Source: Thiomargarita sp.
Lineage (GTDB): Bacteria > Pseudomonadota > Gammaproteobacteria > Beggiatoales > Beggiatoaceae
Reading direction: 5' to 3'
DNA: 22,665 nt
NCBI GenBank assembly: GCA_030635005.1
Contig: DAOVZS010000008.1
Coordinates: 1-22,665, forward strand
Made by a program: the position numbers and the translations under genes. The notes beneath the pieces were generated by a model that worked only from the letters and a program-made list of their open reading frames with translations, made no database searches and was not told the origin of the DNA. This document shows positions 15,186 to 22,665 of this stretch, in pieces. Every line of letters begins with the position of its first letter. Positions within the stretch are counted from its first letter, which is position 1.

Positions 15186-16091
15186 ATGACCATAGCCTAT
15201 CTTTATCATCCCGATTGTTTACAACATGATATGGGTGTTGGACATCCTGAATGTGCTGACAGATTGACAGCGATACATGAAAAAATCAAAGATGTTCACA
15301 ATTATGAAGCCCCATTAGCCACACACGAACAATTGGGGCGCGTACACACTGCACATTATATTGATAAAATCTTGACACACACGGAAGGGACTATTTATCT
15401 TGATCCAGATAGCCTATTGACCCCTCAAACACCGCAAGCTGCCTTACGTGCAGCGGGTGCCTTGGTATCTGCGACGGATTTAGTATTAAGTGATCAGTAT
15501 CACGCTGCGTTTTGTAATATTCGTCCTCCTGGACATCATGCCTTAGCTGATCACGCGATGGGATTTTGTTTTTTTAATAATATTGCAGTGGGGGTAGCAC
15601 ATGCTATCGCACAATACGGCTTACAACGTGTGGCGATAGTAGATTTTGACGTACACCATGGTAATGGCACCGAATCCATCTTTAAAAATGAAACACGTGT
15701 GATGCTGTGTTCCAGCTTTCAACATCCCTTTTATCCCGGAGTAGGTGCCGATACTTGTAGTGATCACATTATTAATATCCCATTATCAGCAGGCACTACG
15801 GGGGCACAATTCCGTCATGCCATTACGACAGACTGTTTACCCGCTTTACACCAATTTGCACCCCAAATCATTTATATCTCTGCAGGCTTTGATGGACATG
15901 AAAACGATGACATCTCAATGATGCGTTTACATGCTGATGATTATGCTTGGATAACACAAGAAATCGTTTCTATTGCTCAGCAATATGCACAAGGGCGTAT
16001 TATTTCTACGCTTGAAGGGGGATATCACTTAGAATCTTTAGCAGAAAGTGTCGCTGCACATCTTCAAGTATTGACAAAAGCAGACAATTAA
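15186..16091 (+). CDS. histone deacetylase / acetoin-utilisation (AcuC) family hydrolase, 301 aa
   Basis: Zinc-dependent amidohydrolase of the arginase-deacetylase fold. Family members remove acetyl or related acyl groups from lysine or polyamines; the substrate here is unknown. All hallmark motifs are present: RPPGHHA with the catalytic His pair 117/118, GFCFFNN, DFDVHHGNGTE with metal ligands D155 and H157, SAGFDGH with the third ligand D236, and EGGYH with Tyr280 for transition-state stabilisation. Length is normal for bacterial class II-like members. There is no clear Shine-Dalgarno sequence before the ATG. It is separated from the next gene by its own promoter, so it is probably a single-gene unit starting within the 15103 repeat. 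Confidence 0.9.
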   Translation: MTIAYLYHPDCLQHDMGVGHPECADRLTAIHEKIKDVHNYEAPLATHEQLGRVHTAHYIDKILTHTEGTIYLDPDSLLTPQTPQAALRAAGALVSATDLVLSDQYHAAFCNIRPPGHHALADHAMGFCFFNNIAVGVAHAIAQYGLQRVAIVDFDVHHGNGTESIFKNETRVMLCSSFQHPFYPGVGADTCSDHIINIPLSAGTTGAQFRHAITTDCLPALHQFAPQIIYISAGFDGHENDDISMMRLHADDYAWITQEIVSIAQQYAQGRIISTLEGGYHLESLAESVAAHLQVLTKADN

Positions 16092-16104
16092 GATAAGGGT
16101 AAGA

Positions 16105-16134
16105 TTGATATTTTGTATTCCTATTGTTTATAAT
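16105..16134 (+). promoter_or_regulatory. sigma70-type promoter of ppdK
   Basis: TTGATA at 16105-16110 (5 of 6 consensus) and TATAAT at 16129-16134 (6 of 6) are separated by 18 bases. The expected start near 16141 leaves a leader of about 39 bases before the ATG at 16180. It is the best promoter match in the window. Confidence 0.7.
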
Positions 16135-16179
16135 AGAAATAATAAATTAATATTAATACGTTCTTGGAGTTCTTATTAC

Positions 16180-18939
16180 ATGATTGAAAAAAACATCTAT
16201 TCATATAATGAAGGAGATGGCAAAAATAAACTCTTGTTAGGTGGAAAGGGGGCAAATTTGTGTGAAATGACACAAATGGGTCTTAATGTTCCTCCTGGCT
16301 TTGTGATTACCACCGAAATTTGTCTCAAGTATCTTGACACTAAGACGTTACCTGTTGGTTTAATGGATGATGTTAAACATCATATCAAAGCCATTGAAAA
16401 AAGTAGTCATAAAGGCTTTGGCTATGCTCACAATCCTTTATTAGTCGCAGTACGCTCAGGATCCTCCATCTCCATGCCTGGCATGATGGATACGATTCTT
16501 AATTTAGGACTCAATAGTCTCACTTTGCTAGGGTTAATAAAAGAAACGGGTAATGAACGATTTGCTTATGACTCGTATCGCCGTTTTATCCAATTATTTG
16601 GAAAGGTGGCTTTAGATATTGATGATGAACATTTTGATAAACATCTTAATATTGTTAAAAAGCGTGTAGGGGCAGCAGAAGATGTCGATTTAACCGCTAC
16701 TGATCTTAAAGAAATCAGTCAATTGTTTTTAGATGTTGTCAAAGAGCAAACAGGTCATGATTTTCCAGATGATGTGTATGAACAACTTGAAATTGCCATT
16801 AAAGCCGTTTTTAAATCTTGGGGTGGAAAACGGGCGATAGATTATCGGCGTCAATTTAAAATTACCCCAGAAATGGCTAATGGTACAGCAGTCAATGTGG
16901 TGGCCATGGTGTTTGGTAATATGGGTAATGACTCTGCCACTGGTGTCGGATTTACACGTAATGCTGGCACTGGTAAAAATGAGATGTATGGCGAATACTT
17001 AGTGAATGCCCAAGGTGAAGATGTCGTTGCAGGGACACGAACACCCAAAGCAGTACAGGAAATGGAACAAGAAATGCCTGAACTGTACACACAACTGGTC
17101 GATTTACGCAATAAACTGGAAAAGCATTATAACGAAGTACAAGATTACGAATATACCATTGAAAAAGGTCAATTGTATTGCTTACAAACCCGTAATGGTA
17201 AAATGAATGCCACCGCCATGGTGCGTACTTCGGTAGAAATGTTTCAAGAAGGCATGATTACTAAAGAGCAAGCCTTATTACGCATCAATCCAGAAAGTTT
17301 GGATCAAATGTTACATCCCCGTTTAGATCCAACGCATTCCGCAAAATCTTTGGCGACAGGGTTAGCAGCCTCCCCCGGTGCTGCCAGCGGAAAATGTGTT
17401 TTTGATGCTGATCGTGCTGAAATACAAGGTAATGCGGGTGAGAAAGTTATTTTAGTCCGTGAAGAAACCAAACCTGAAGATATTCATGGATTTTTCACCT
17501 CTCAAGGCATTCTCACCAGTCGGGGGGGCAAAACATCACATGCTGCGGTTGTGGGACGCAGTATGGGTAAACCCTGTGTTGCAGGCGCTAAAGGTATTGC
17601 TGTCAATATTAAAACACGACAAGCAATTATTGGCGCACAAGTCCTGAATGAAGGCGATGTCATCACCATTGATGGGACAACAGGTAAAGTTTATTTGGGG
17701 GCTTTACCCACGATCAAACCAGAATTCACCGATGAACTCAAAACACTCCTCTCTTGGGCAGATGAGATTGCACATTTAAAAGTATTGGCGAATGCAGATA
17801 CGCCAACGGCTGCTCATAAAGCAGTAGAATACGGAGCGATGGGCATTGGGTTATGCCGTACAGAGCGTATGTTTAATGATGTGGATCGTCTCCCTATTGT
17901 GGTTGACATGATTCTTGCTGAAGATCTTAAAGAACGTCAAGCCAAATTAGATGAATTATTACCCATTCAGCGTGGAGATTTCAAAGAAGTCTTTAAAGTC
18001 ATGTCTCCTCGTCCTGTCACCGTACGTTTATTAGATCCCCCTTTGCATGAATTTCTACCCACAGAAATCCATTTATTTGAAGATCTAGAGACATTACGTC
18101 AATTACGTAGCACCATCAAAGGAATGGAAATATTTCAGTTTAGTCGTGACATTCCAGCTAACTTACATACACAACACGCTAACCCGTTTATGAGCGAAGA
18201 TGCACTGAATAAAGTCATTGCTAAAAAAGCTAAAATGCTCAAAAAAGTGCGTGAATTGTATGAAGTAAATCCCATGTTAGGACATCGCGGTGTACGTTTA
18301 GGCATTACAAATCCAGAAATTTACGCCATGCAAATTCGGGCAATTTTGGAAGCAGCTGCGGAATGCATTAAAGAAAACATTACGATTAATCCTGAAATTA
18401 TGATTCCACAAGTGATTACGGCGCAAGAATTAAAGCGTGTTAAAAAATCAGTGGATCGTATCCAAAAAGATATCGAAACTACCCAAAATGTCAAACTCAA
18501 ATTTAAGTTTGGTACGATGATTGAGACGGTACGTGCTTGTACGAGAGCTTCTCAACTTTCTGAAGTTGCTGACTTTTTCTCTTTTGGTACGAATGATTTA
18601 AGTCAAGCTACCTTCTCATTTTCACGTGAAGATGCTGAAAATAAATTCTTACCTGAGTACAATAAACTTGGGATTTTTCAAGATAACCCATTTGAAGTAT
18701 TAGATATCCAAGGCGTCGGTTTTTTGATGAGAAAGACGGTAAAATGGGGACGACAAACACAGGCTGGACTTAAAATGGGCATTTGTGGTGAACATGGGGG
18801 GCATCCCGCTGCCATTCGTTTTTGTCATCACATTGGTTTAAATTATGTTTCTTGCTCAGCACCCCGTGTCCCTTGTGCACGTCTCGCTGCTGCCCAAGCC
18901 AAATTACTTGAAAATGATTATCATCTTCTTGATGAGTAG
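16180..18939 (+). CDS. ppdK: pyruvate, phosphate dikinase, 919 aa
   Basis: Interconverts pyruvate, ATP and phosphate with phosphoenolpyruvate, AMP and pyrophosphate in the cytosol, linking glycolysis and gluconeogenesis. The N-terminal ATP-grasp domain starts with GGKGANL and contains RSGSSISMPGMMDT. The swivelling phosphohistidine domain carries GGKTSHAAVVGR with His454, close to His455 of the well-studied clostridial enzyme. The C-terminal TIM barrel ends with CGEHGGHP (Cys869), the PEP-site cysteine loop. I start at the ATG at 16180, which has GGAG 11 bases upstream and the usual MIEKNIYSYNEG beginning. The frame is open back to 16105, but that stretch overlaps the promoter. A strong hairpin follows the stop. 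The pyrophosphate-linked enzyme makes the enolase downstream a metabolic neighbour. Confidence 0.97.
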   Translation: MIEKNIYSYNEGDGKNKLLLGGKGANLCEMTQMGLNVPPGFVITTEICLKYLDTKTLPVGLMDDVKHHIKAIEKSSHKGFGYAHNPLLVAVRSGSSISMPGMMDTILNLGLNSLTLLGLIKETGNERFAYDSYRRFIQLFGKVALDIDDEHFDKHLNIVKKRVGAAEDVDLTATDLKEISQLFLDVVKEQTGHDFPDDVYEQLEIAIKAVFKSWGGKRAIDYRRQFKITPEMANGTAVNVVAMVFGNMGNDSATGVGFTRNAGTGKNEMYGEYLVNAQGEDVVAGTRTPKAVQEMEQEMPELYTQLVDLRNKLEKHYNEVQDYEYTIEKGQLYCLQTRNGKMNATAMVRTSVEMFQEGMITKEQALLRINPESLDQMLHPRLDPTHSAKSLATGLAASPGAASGKCVFDADRAEIQGNAGEKVILVREETKPEDIHGFFTSQGILTSRGGKTSHAAVVGRSMGKPCVAGAKGIAVNIKTRQAIIGAQVLNEGDVITIDGTTGKVYLGALPTIKPEFTDELKTLLSWADEIAHLKVLANADTPTAAHKAVEYGAMGIGLCRTERMFNDVDRLPIVVDMILAEDLKERQAKLDELLPIQRGDFKEVFKVMSPRPVTVRLLDPPLHEFLPTEIHLFEDLETLRQLRSTIKGMEIFQFSRDIPANLHTQHANPFMSEDALNKVIAKKAKMLKKVRELYEVNPMLGHRGVRLGITNPEIYAMQIRAILEAAAECIKENITINPEIMIPQVITAQELKRVKKSVDRIQKDIETTQNVKLKFKFGTMIETVRACTRASQLSEVADFFSFGTNDLSQATFSFSREDAENKFLPEYNKLGIFQDNPFEVLDIQGVGFLMRKTVKWGRQTQAGLKMGICGEHGGHPAAIRFCHHIGLNYVSCSAPRVPCARLAAAQAKLLENDYHLLDE

Positions 18940-18951
18940 CGATTAGCCTTA

Positions 18952-18972
18952 TCCTAGAGCCTTGCTCTAGGA
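18952..18972 (+). terminator. hairpin after ppdK
   Basis: TCCTAGAGC and GCTCTAGGA form a perfect 9-bp stem with a 3-base loop (CTT), 13 bases after the ppdK stop. No T-run follows, so it is either a weak terminator or a 3'-end stabiliser that lets some transcription pass into the membrane-protein gene at 19027. Confidence 0.6.
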
Positions 18973-19026
18973 CATCCAACACAAATATTTCATTCTTTTT
19001 CATTTTGAGCATAGAGAGCAATAAAT

Positions 19027-20304
19027 ATGGCTGATTCATACACAGAAGTCACTCAACAAACTTGGGGGGGGCGTCTTAAAGAATCTTTACGGGGGGTTGT
19101 GATTGGACTTCTGTTATTTATGGGCGCCTTTCCTTTATTGTTTTGGAATGAAGGACGTGCTGTTCATCGTGCTCAAGCCTTAGAAGAAGGCGAAAAAATT
19201 GTTAATTCAATTGAAGCGGATACCATTGATTTAATTTATGATGACATGCTGGTTCATATCAGTGGAAAAACCAGCACAAATGACATTTTAATAGACAATA
19301 CCTTTGGATTGGTTGCACAACAAGCGATTAAATTACGTCGTATTGTAGAAATGTATCAATGGGAAGAATTTTCACATTCTGAAACCCAAGAAGAATATGG
19401 GGGCAGTAGTGAAACAATCACGACGTATAGTTATTCTAAAACATGGTCAGAAGGTTTAATTGAGTCAGAGCACTTTAAACAACCGCAAGGGCATCATAAT
19501 CCCGCATATCTTGCGATTAGCAGTAAAACATGGCATGCCAAACAGGTCAAACTCGGTCAATTTATTCTATCAGCGAGCTTAGTCGGAAAACTGAATAATT
19601 ATCAACATCTTCCGATTCCCCCAGAATCCTTTGAAAAATTAAAAGAAGAAAAAGGGGCTAATTTACATGGGCAAAGAATACAATTGAGTTATGGGAGTTA
19701 TTATATCGGGAAAACCCCTGATGATCCTCAAATTGGTGATTTGCGTATCAATTTTGAATTTGTCAAACCCACGATTATCAGTGTCATTGCAAAACAAATG
19801 GGCTCTAGTTCAGGACCTCGTTTGACACCTTATATGACGCAATCAGGGACTGAACTTGAATTATTTTCAGAAGGCACGGTGTCTGCAAAAGAAATGTTTA
19901 GTTATGCCAAACTCGAAAATACACTGTTAAGTTGGTTTTTACGTGTGGTTGGTTTTTTCATGATGTTTATAGGATTAGGTCTTATTTTTGAAGTCTTAAA
20001 AATATTAGCAGCCGTTATTCCATTTTTAGGAAGCGTTGTTGAAGTTTTGTGTAGTCTAATCGCATTTTTTATATCCTTCATTTTAACCCTGATTGTTATT
20101 GGGATTGCTTGGTTATACTATCGCCCCTTGTTAGGTATCTCGCTTTTTGTGATAGCAGGCTTGATTTTTGCACTCTTAATATGGTTACGTCAACCCAAAC
20201 AAGCACAATTTTCGCCTCAAGAAATAACCCCTCCCCCCCCTCCCCTCCCTCTTTCCCCGTTACTGCCTGCCTTAAGGCCTGAAGTAAGCATCCCTAAAAA
20301 ATAA
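19027..20304 (+). CDS. TMEM43-like (LUMA family) membrane protein, 425 aa
   Basis: Integral membrane protein of the TMEM43 family, whose bacterial role is not established. One N-terminal membrane helix (about 22-40) ends in FWNEGRAV, the recognisable family signature. A large extra-membrane domain (about 42-298) follows. It contains a Tyr/Ser-rich loop near 123-140 and TWHAKQVKLGQF, typical of the family. Three or four hydrophobic helices occupy about 302-387, and the tail is proline-rich (PPPPPLPLSP near 402-411). The coding sequence contains a G8 run at 19064-19071 (codons 13-16) and a C8 run at 20233-20240, which are unusual in AT-rich DNA. kdsA begins ten bases after its stop, so they are probably one transcript with eno. 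Confidence 0.88.
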   Translation: MADSYTEVTQQTWGGRLKESLRGVVIGLLLFMGAFPLLFWNEGRAVHRAQALEEGEKIVNSIEADTIDLIYDDMLVHISGKTSTNDILIDNTFGLVAQQAIKLRRIVEMYQWEEFSHSETQEEYGGSSETITTYSYSKTWSEGLIESEHFKQPQGHHNPAYLAISSKTWHAKQVKLGQFILSASLVGKLNNYQHLPIPPESFEKLKEEKGANLHGQRIQLSYGSYYIGKTPDDPQIGDLRINFEFVKPTIISVIAKQMGSSSGPRLTPYMTQSGTELELFSEGTVSAKEMFSYAKLENTLLSWFLRVVGFFMMFIGLGLIFEVLKILAAVIPFLGSVVEVLCSLIAFFISFILTLIVIGIAWLYYRPLLGISLFVIAGLIFALLIWLRQPKQAQFSPQEITPPPPPLPLSPLLPALRPEVSIPKK

Positions 20305-20314
20305 TGGAGTCCTC

Positions 20315-21127
20315 ATGAAACTGTGTGATTTTGAGATTGGTTTAGAACAGCCCTTTTTTTTGATTGCAGGTCCTTGTGTGATTGAATCTGAAGGCTTAGC
20401 ACTGGAAACCGCTGCCCAATTAAAAACGATGACGGATGCCTTAGGTATTCCGTTTATTTATAAATCTTCATTTGATAAGGCGAATCGTTCTTCATATAAG
20501 AGTTTTCGTGGTTTTGGGGTAGAAAAAGGATTACGCATTCTTGAAAAAGTGCGCAAAGACATTGGTGTGCCCATTTTAACGGATGTGCATGAAGATACGC
20601 CATTAGATGAAGTCGCTAATGTGGTAGATGTCTTACAAACACCCGCATTCTTGTGTCGTCAAACAAATTTCATCCAAAATGTGGCCCGGCAAGGATTACC
20701 CGTTAATATTAAAAAAGGTCAATTTCTTGCCCCGAGTGATATGATTCATGTGGTTGAAAAAGCAGAAGCCGTGGGAAATAAAAGCATTATGGTGTGTGAG
20801 CGGGGCGTGTCTTTTGGATATCATAATCTTGTGTCAGATATGCGTTCTTTAGCCATTATGCGTCATAATCCCGTGGTTTTTGATGCCACCCATTCTGTGC
20901 AATTGCCCGGGGGACAAGGTCAAACCTCAGGCGGACAACGTGAATTTGTCCCCATTTTAGCACGTGCTGCCATTGCAGTCGGAATATCAGGTTTGTTTAT
21001 GGAAACCCATCCAAATCCTGACAAAGCCTTAAGTGATGGTCCTAATGCGTGGCCTTTAGATCAAATGCCTGCATTACTTAAAACACTGAAAATGCTTGAT
21101 ACGACAGTTAAAACATTGGAAAACTAA
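20315..21127 (+). CDS. kdsA: 3-deoxy-8-phosphooctulonate (KDO-8-P) synthase, 270 aa
   Basis: Condenses phosphoenolpyruvate with arabinose 5-phosphate to KDO-8-phosphate, a committed step to the KDO sugar of lipopolysaccharide; it therefore implies a Gram-negative outer membrane. Motifs include AGPCVIES, KSSFDKANRSS, TDVHED, LCRQTNF, INIKKGQF, FDATHS and METHPNPD. Cys21 replaces the Asn found in the E. coli-type enzyme; with His193, Glu230 and Asp241 it makes the metal site of the metal-dependent class (compare the Aquifex enzyme). A GGAG ribosome binding site lies just before the ATG. The gene is followed after two bases by eno, which supplies its substrate PEP. Confidence 0.97.
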   Translation: MKLCDFEIGLEQPFFLIAGPCVIESEGLALETAAQLKTMTDALGIPFIYKSSFDKANRSSYKSFRGFGVEKGLRILEKVRKDIGVPILTDVHEDTPLDEVANVVDVLQTPAFLCRQTNFIQNVARQGLPVNIKKGQFLAPSDMIHVVEKAEAVGNKSIMVCERGVSFGYHNLVSDMRSLAIMRHNPVVFDATHSVQLPGGQGQTSGGQREFVPILARAAIAVGISGLFMETHPNPDKALSDGPNAWPLDQMPALLKTLKMLDTTVKTLEN

Positions 21128-21129
21128 AT

Positions 21130-22413
21130 ATGTCCGAAATATCAAAAATACACGCTCGTGAAATTCTTGATTCACGAGGTAATCCCACCATTGAAGCCGA
21201 AGTACACACGATCACAGGAGCAGTCGGGCGTGCTGCGGTGCCTTCGGGTGCTTCTACAGGATCCCGTGAAGCTTTAGAAATGCGAGATGGTGATAATACG
21301 CGTTATTTTGGCAAGGGTGTGCAAAAAGCCATATCACATATTAAGGGTGAAATACAGAATGCCTTATGCGGTATTGAAGTCATTGAACAAACAGAGATTG
21401 ATCAGAAAATGATTGCTTTGGATGGCACCGAGAATAAAGGACGTTTAGGTGCAAATGCTATTTTAGCTGTATCTATGGCCACACTTCAGGCAGCGGCTCA
21501 AGAAGTGAAATTGCCTTTATATCGTTATTTAGGTGGTGCAGGTCCCATGCAAATGCCTGTACCTATGATGAATATTATTAATGGCGGTGCACATGCTGAT
21601 AATAATGTTGATTTACAAGAATTTATGATTATACCGACAGGGGCTTCATCCTTAACAGAAGCCGTACGTTATGGGGCTGAGATTTTTCACGCCTTAAAAA
21701 GTGTCTTAAAAAAACAAGGCTTAAATACCAGTGTCGGTGATGAAGGGGGCTTTGCACCTAATTTAACCTCTAATGAATCTGCAATAGAGGTTATTTTGCA
21801 AGCTATTGATATTGCGGGATTTCAAACAAAAAAGGATATTTGGTTAGGGCTAGATGTTGCCAGTTCAGAATTTTATCGCAATGGCAGGTACGAACTGTCA
21901 TCAGAAGGAAAAAAACTAAATTCAGCCCAATTTACAGAATATTTGGCACAATGGGTCAATCAATATCCCATTATTAGTATTGAAGATGGTATGGCTGAAA
22001 ATGATTGGAAAGGGTGGAGCATACTGACAGAAAAACTCAAGCACAAAGTACAATTAGTAGGGGATGATTTATTTGTAACTAATACTGCTATTTTGAAAGA
22101 AGGGATTGAGAAAAATATTGCAAATTCTATCTTAATTAAACTCAATCAAATTGGCACGGTGACAGAAACATTGGCAGCCATTGAATTAGCCAAAAGAAAC
22201 CATTATACCACTATTATTTCTCACCGTTCTGGCGAAACAGAAGATACTTTAATTGCTGATCTGGCGGTAGCCACTTCTGCGGGACAAATCAAAACGGGCT
22301 CATTATCTCGATCCGATAGAATTGCAAAATATAACCAATTAATTCGTATAGAAGAAGCATTAGGCAATACAGTGACTTATCCTGGTTTGGATGCATTTTT
22401 TAGGGCTGAATAA
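21130..22413 (+). CDS. eno: enolase, 427 aa
   Basis: Cytosolic phosphopyruvate hydratase that converts 2-phosphoglycerate to phosphoenolpyruvate. The length is standard and motifs are complete: AREILDSRGNPT at the N-terminus, PSGASTG, GGAHADN, SVGDEGGFAPN with the catalytic Glu205, and KLNQIGTVTET with the catalytic Lys337, then SHRSGETED. It begins two bases after the kdsA stop, with a GGAAA-type ribosome binding site inside the kdsA end. In many gammaproteobacteria kdsA-eno is preceded by pyrG and followed by ftsB; here neither flank is conserved. Confidence 0.98.
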   Translation: MSEISKIHAREILDSRGNPTIEAEVHTITGAVGRAAVPSGASTGSREALEMRDGDNTRYFGKGVQKAISHIKGEIQNALCGIEVIEQTEIDQKMIALDGTENKGRLGANAILAVSMATLQAAAQEVKLPLYRYLGGAGPMQMPVPMMNIINGGAHADNNVDLQEFMIIPTGASSLTEAVRYGAEIFHALKSVLKKQGLNTSVGDEGGFAPNLTSNESAIEVILQAIDIAGFQTKKDIWLGLDVASSEFYRNGRYELSSEGKKLNSAQFTEYLAQWVNQYPIISIEDGMAENDWKGWSILTEKLKHKVQLVGDDLFVTNTAILKEGIEKNIANSILIKLNQIGTVTETLAAIELAKRNHYTTIISHRSGETEDTLIADLAVATSAGQIKTGSLSRSDRIAKYNQLIRIEEALGNTVTYPGLDAFFRAE

Positions 22414-22438
22414 GGTGTTAATACAATAGGCGCCTAAC

Positions 22439-22665
22439 ATGCTAAAATTCCCTTATGGTATTTGTGATTTTTATGATCTGGTCACAGAAGAGTATTTTTA
22501 TGTTGATCGCACAGAACATATTCATTTGATTGAAGAATATGGAAAATATCTCCTTTTTTTACGTCCTCGTCGTTTTGGAAAAAGCCTTTTGTTGTCTATG
22601 TTAGAAAATTATTATGATGTGGCAAAAGATTCTGAGTTTGAACGACTATTTGGATCTTTAGCGAT
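22439..22665 (+). CDS. AAA-ATPase-like protein, partial 5' end
   Basis: The gene runs off the right edge after 75 codons. The start MLKFPYGICDFYDLVTEEYF is followed by YVDRT and the phosphate-binding motif RPRRFGKSLLLSML. This is the hallmark N-terminus of the AAA-ATPase-like family that usually ends in a PD-(D/E)XK nuclease-like domain and occurs in many copies in some bacteria. An AGG ribosome binding site lies within a perfect palindrome, TAGGCGCCTA at 22427-22436, three bases before the ATG. The C-terminal half cannot be seen. Confidence 0.85.
   Translation, partial: MLKFPYGICDFYDLVTEEYFYVDRTEHIHLIEEYGKYLLFLRPRRFGKSLLLSMLENYYDVAKDSEFERLFGSLA

Noticed and set aside
18770..19039. Minus-strand 89-aa frame over the end of ppdK
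   Set aside because: It is antisense to conserved PPDK motifs and to the hairpin, with no ribosome binding site or family resemblance.
22427..22436. Perfect palindrome TAGGCGCCTA as a specific operator
   Set aside because: A 10-bp palindrome alone is weak evidence. It is mentioned with the partial AAA gene but not called as a regulatory site.
1..22665. tRNA, rRNA, CRISPR arrays or insertion sequences
   Set aside because: I saw no cloverleaf with a CCA or TTC-arm pattern, no rRNA core motifs, no regularly spaced repeats and no transposase in any frame.

Overview
The window looks like chromosomal DNA of a low-GC gammaproteobacterium. The core genes kdsA and eno are adjacent, as in that class. 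The very large multi-domain sensor kinases, the TMEM43-like membrane protein and a right-edge 'RPRRFGKS' AAA-ATPase are a mix I associate with filamentous or large sulphur bacteria (Beggiatoa and Thiotrichales relatives). That placement is inference from gene content and could not be checked.

Layout. (1) Positions 1-361 are mostly AT-rich non-coding DNA, with a possible gene start cut by the left edge and a good sigma70-type promoter at 311-340. (2) Positions 383-1923 (+) hold a two-gene unit: an unrecognised 128-aa protein and a 385-aa protein with V4R-like features. (3) Positions 1936-5495 (-) hold the most striking region, an apparent RiPP (ribosomally made, post-translationally modified peptide) cassette. 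Two short precursor-like genes (54 and 67 aa; the 54-aa one is easily missed) each have a hydrophobic N-terminus, a shared K-S-[DN]-D-K-K-D-G-N motif and a C-terminal (PCGGG)n tail. They are followed by one 1019-aa protein that fuses a radical SAM domain with a degenerate SPASM region, a zinc-metallopeptidase (HExxH...E) domain, a PqqD/RRE-like segment and a second radical SAM domain with a complete SPASM. (4) Positions 5644-15024 (-) hold a signalling operon with overlapping genes: a 2030-aa Ser/Thr-kinase-like/AAA/TPR/GAF/PAS/histidine-kinase/receiver protein, a 316-aa receiver-GAF protein, and a 782-aa receiver-GAF-histidine-kinase-receiver protein. The second protein is a truncated paralogue of the third. 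A ~78-bp direct repeat (about 86% identical by eye) flanks this operon at 5566-5642 and 15103-15181. (5) Positions 15186-22413 (+) hold a histone-deacetylase-family hydrolase, pyruvate phosphate dikinase, a TMEM43-like membrane protein, KDO-8-phosphate synthase and enolase. A partial AAA-ATPase-like gene runs off the right edge.

How the parts may work together. The signalling genes, both precursors and the maturase lie on the same strand, in the order sensors, peptide B, peptide A, maturase. A plausible inference is that the phosphorelay controls production of the Cys/Gly-rich peptide. However, each precursor also has its own near-identical promoter-like module (perfect TATAAT), and the flanking repeats suggest the signalling block may have arrived separately. 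The proposed path is that the fused radical SAM domains modify the PCGGG cores and the internal protease domain releases them. This rests on domain logic only.
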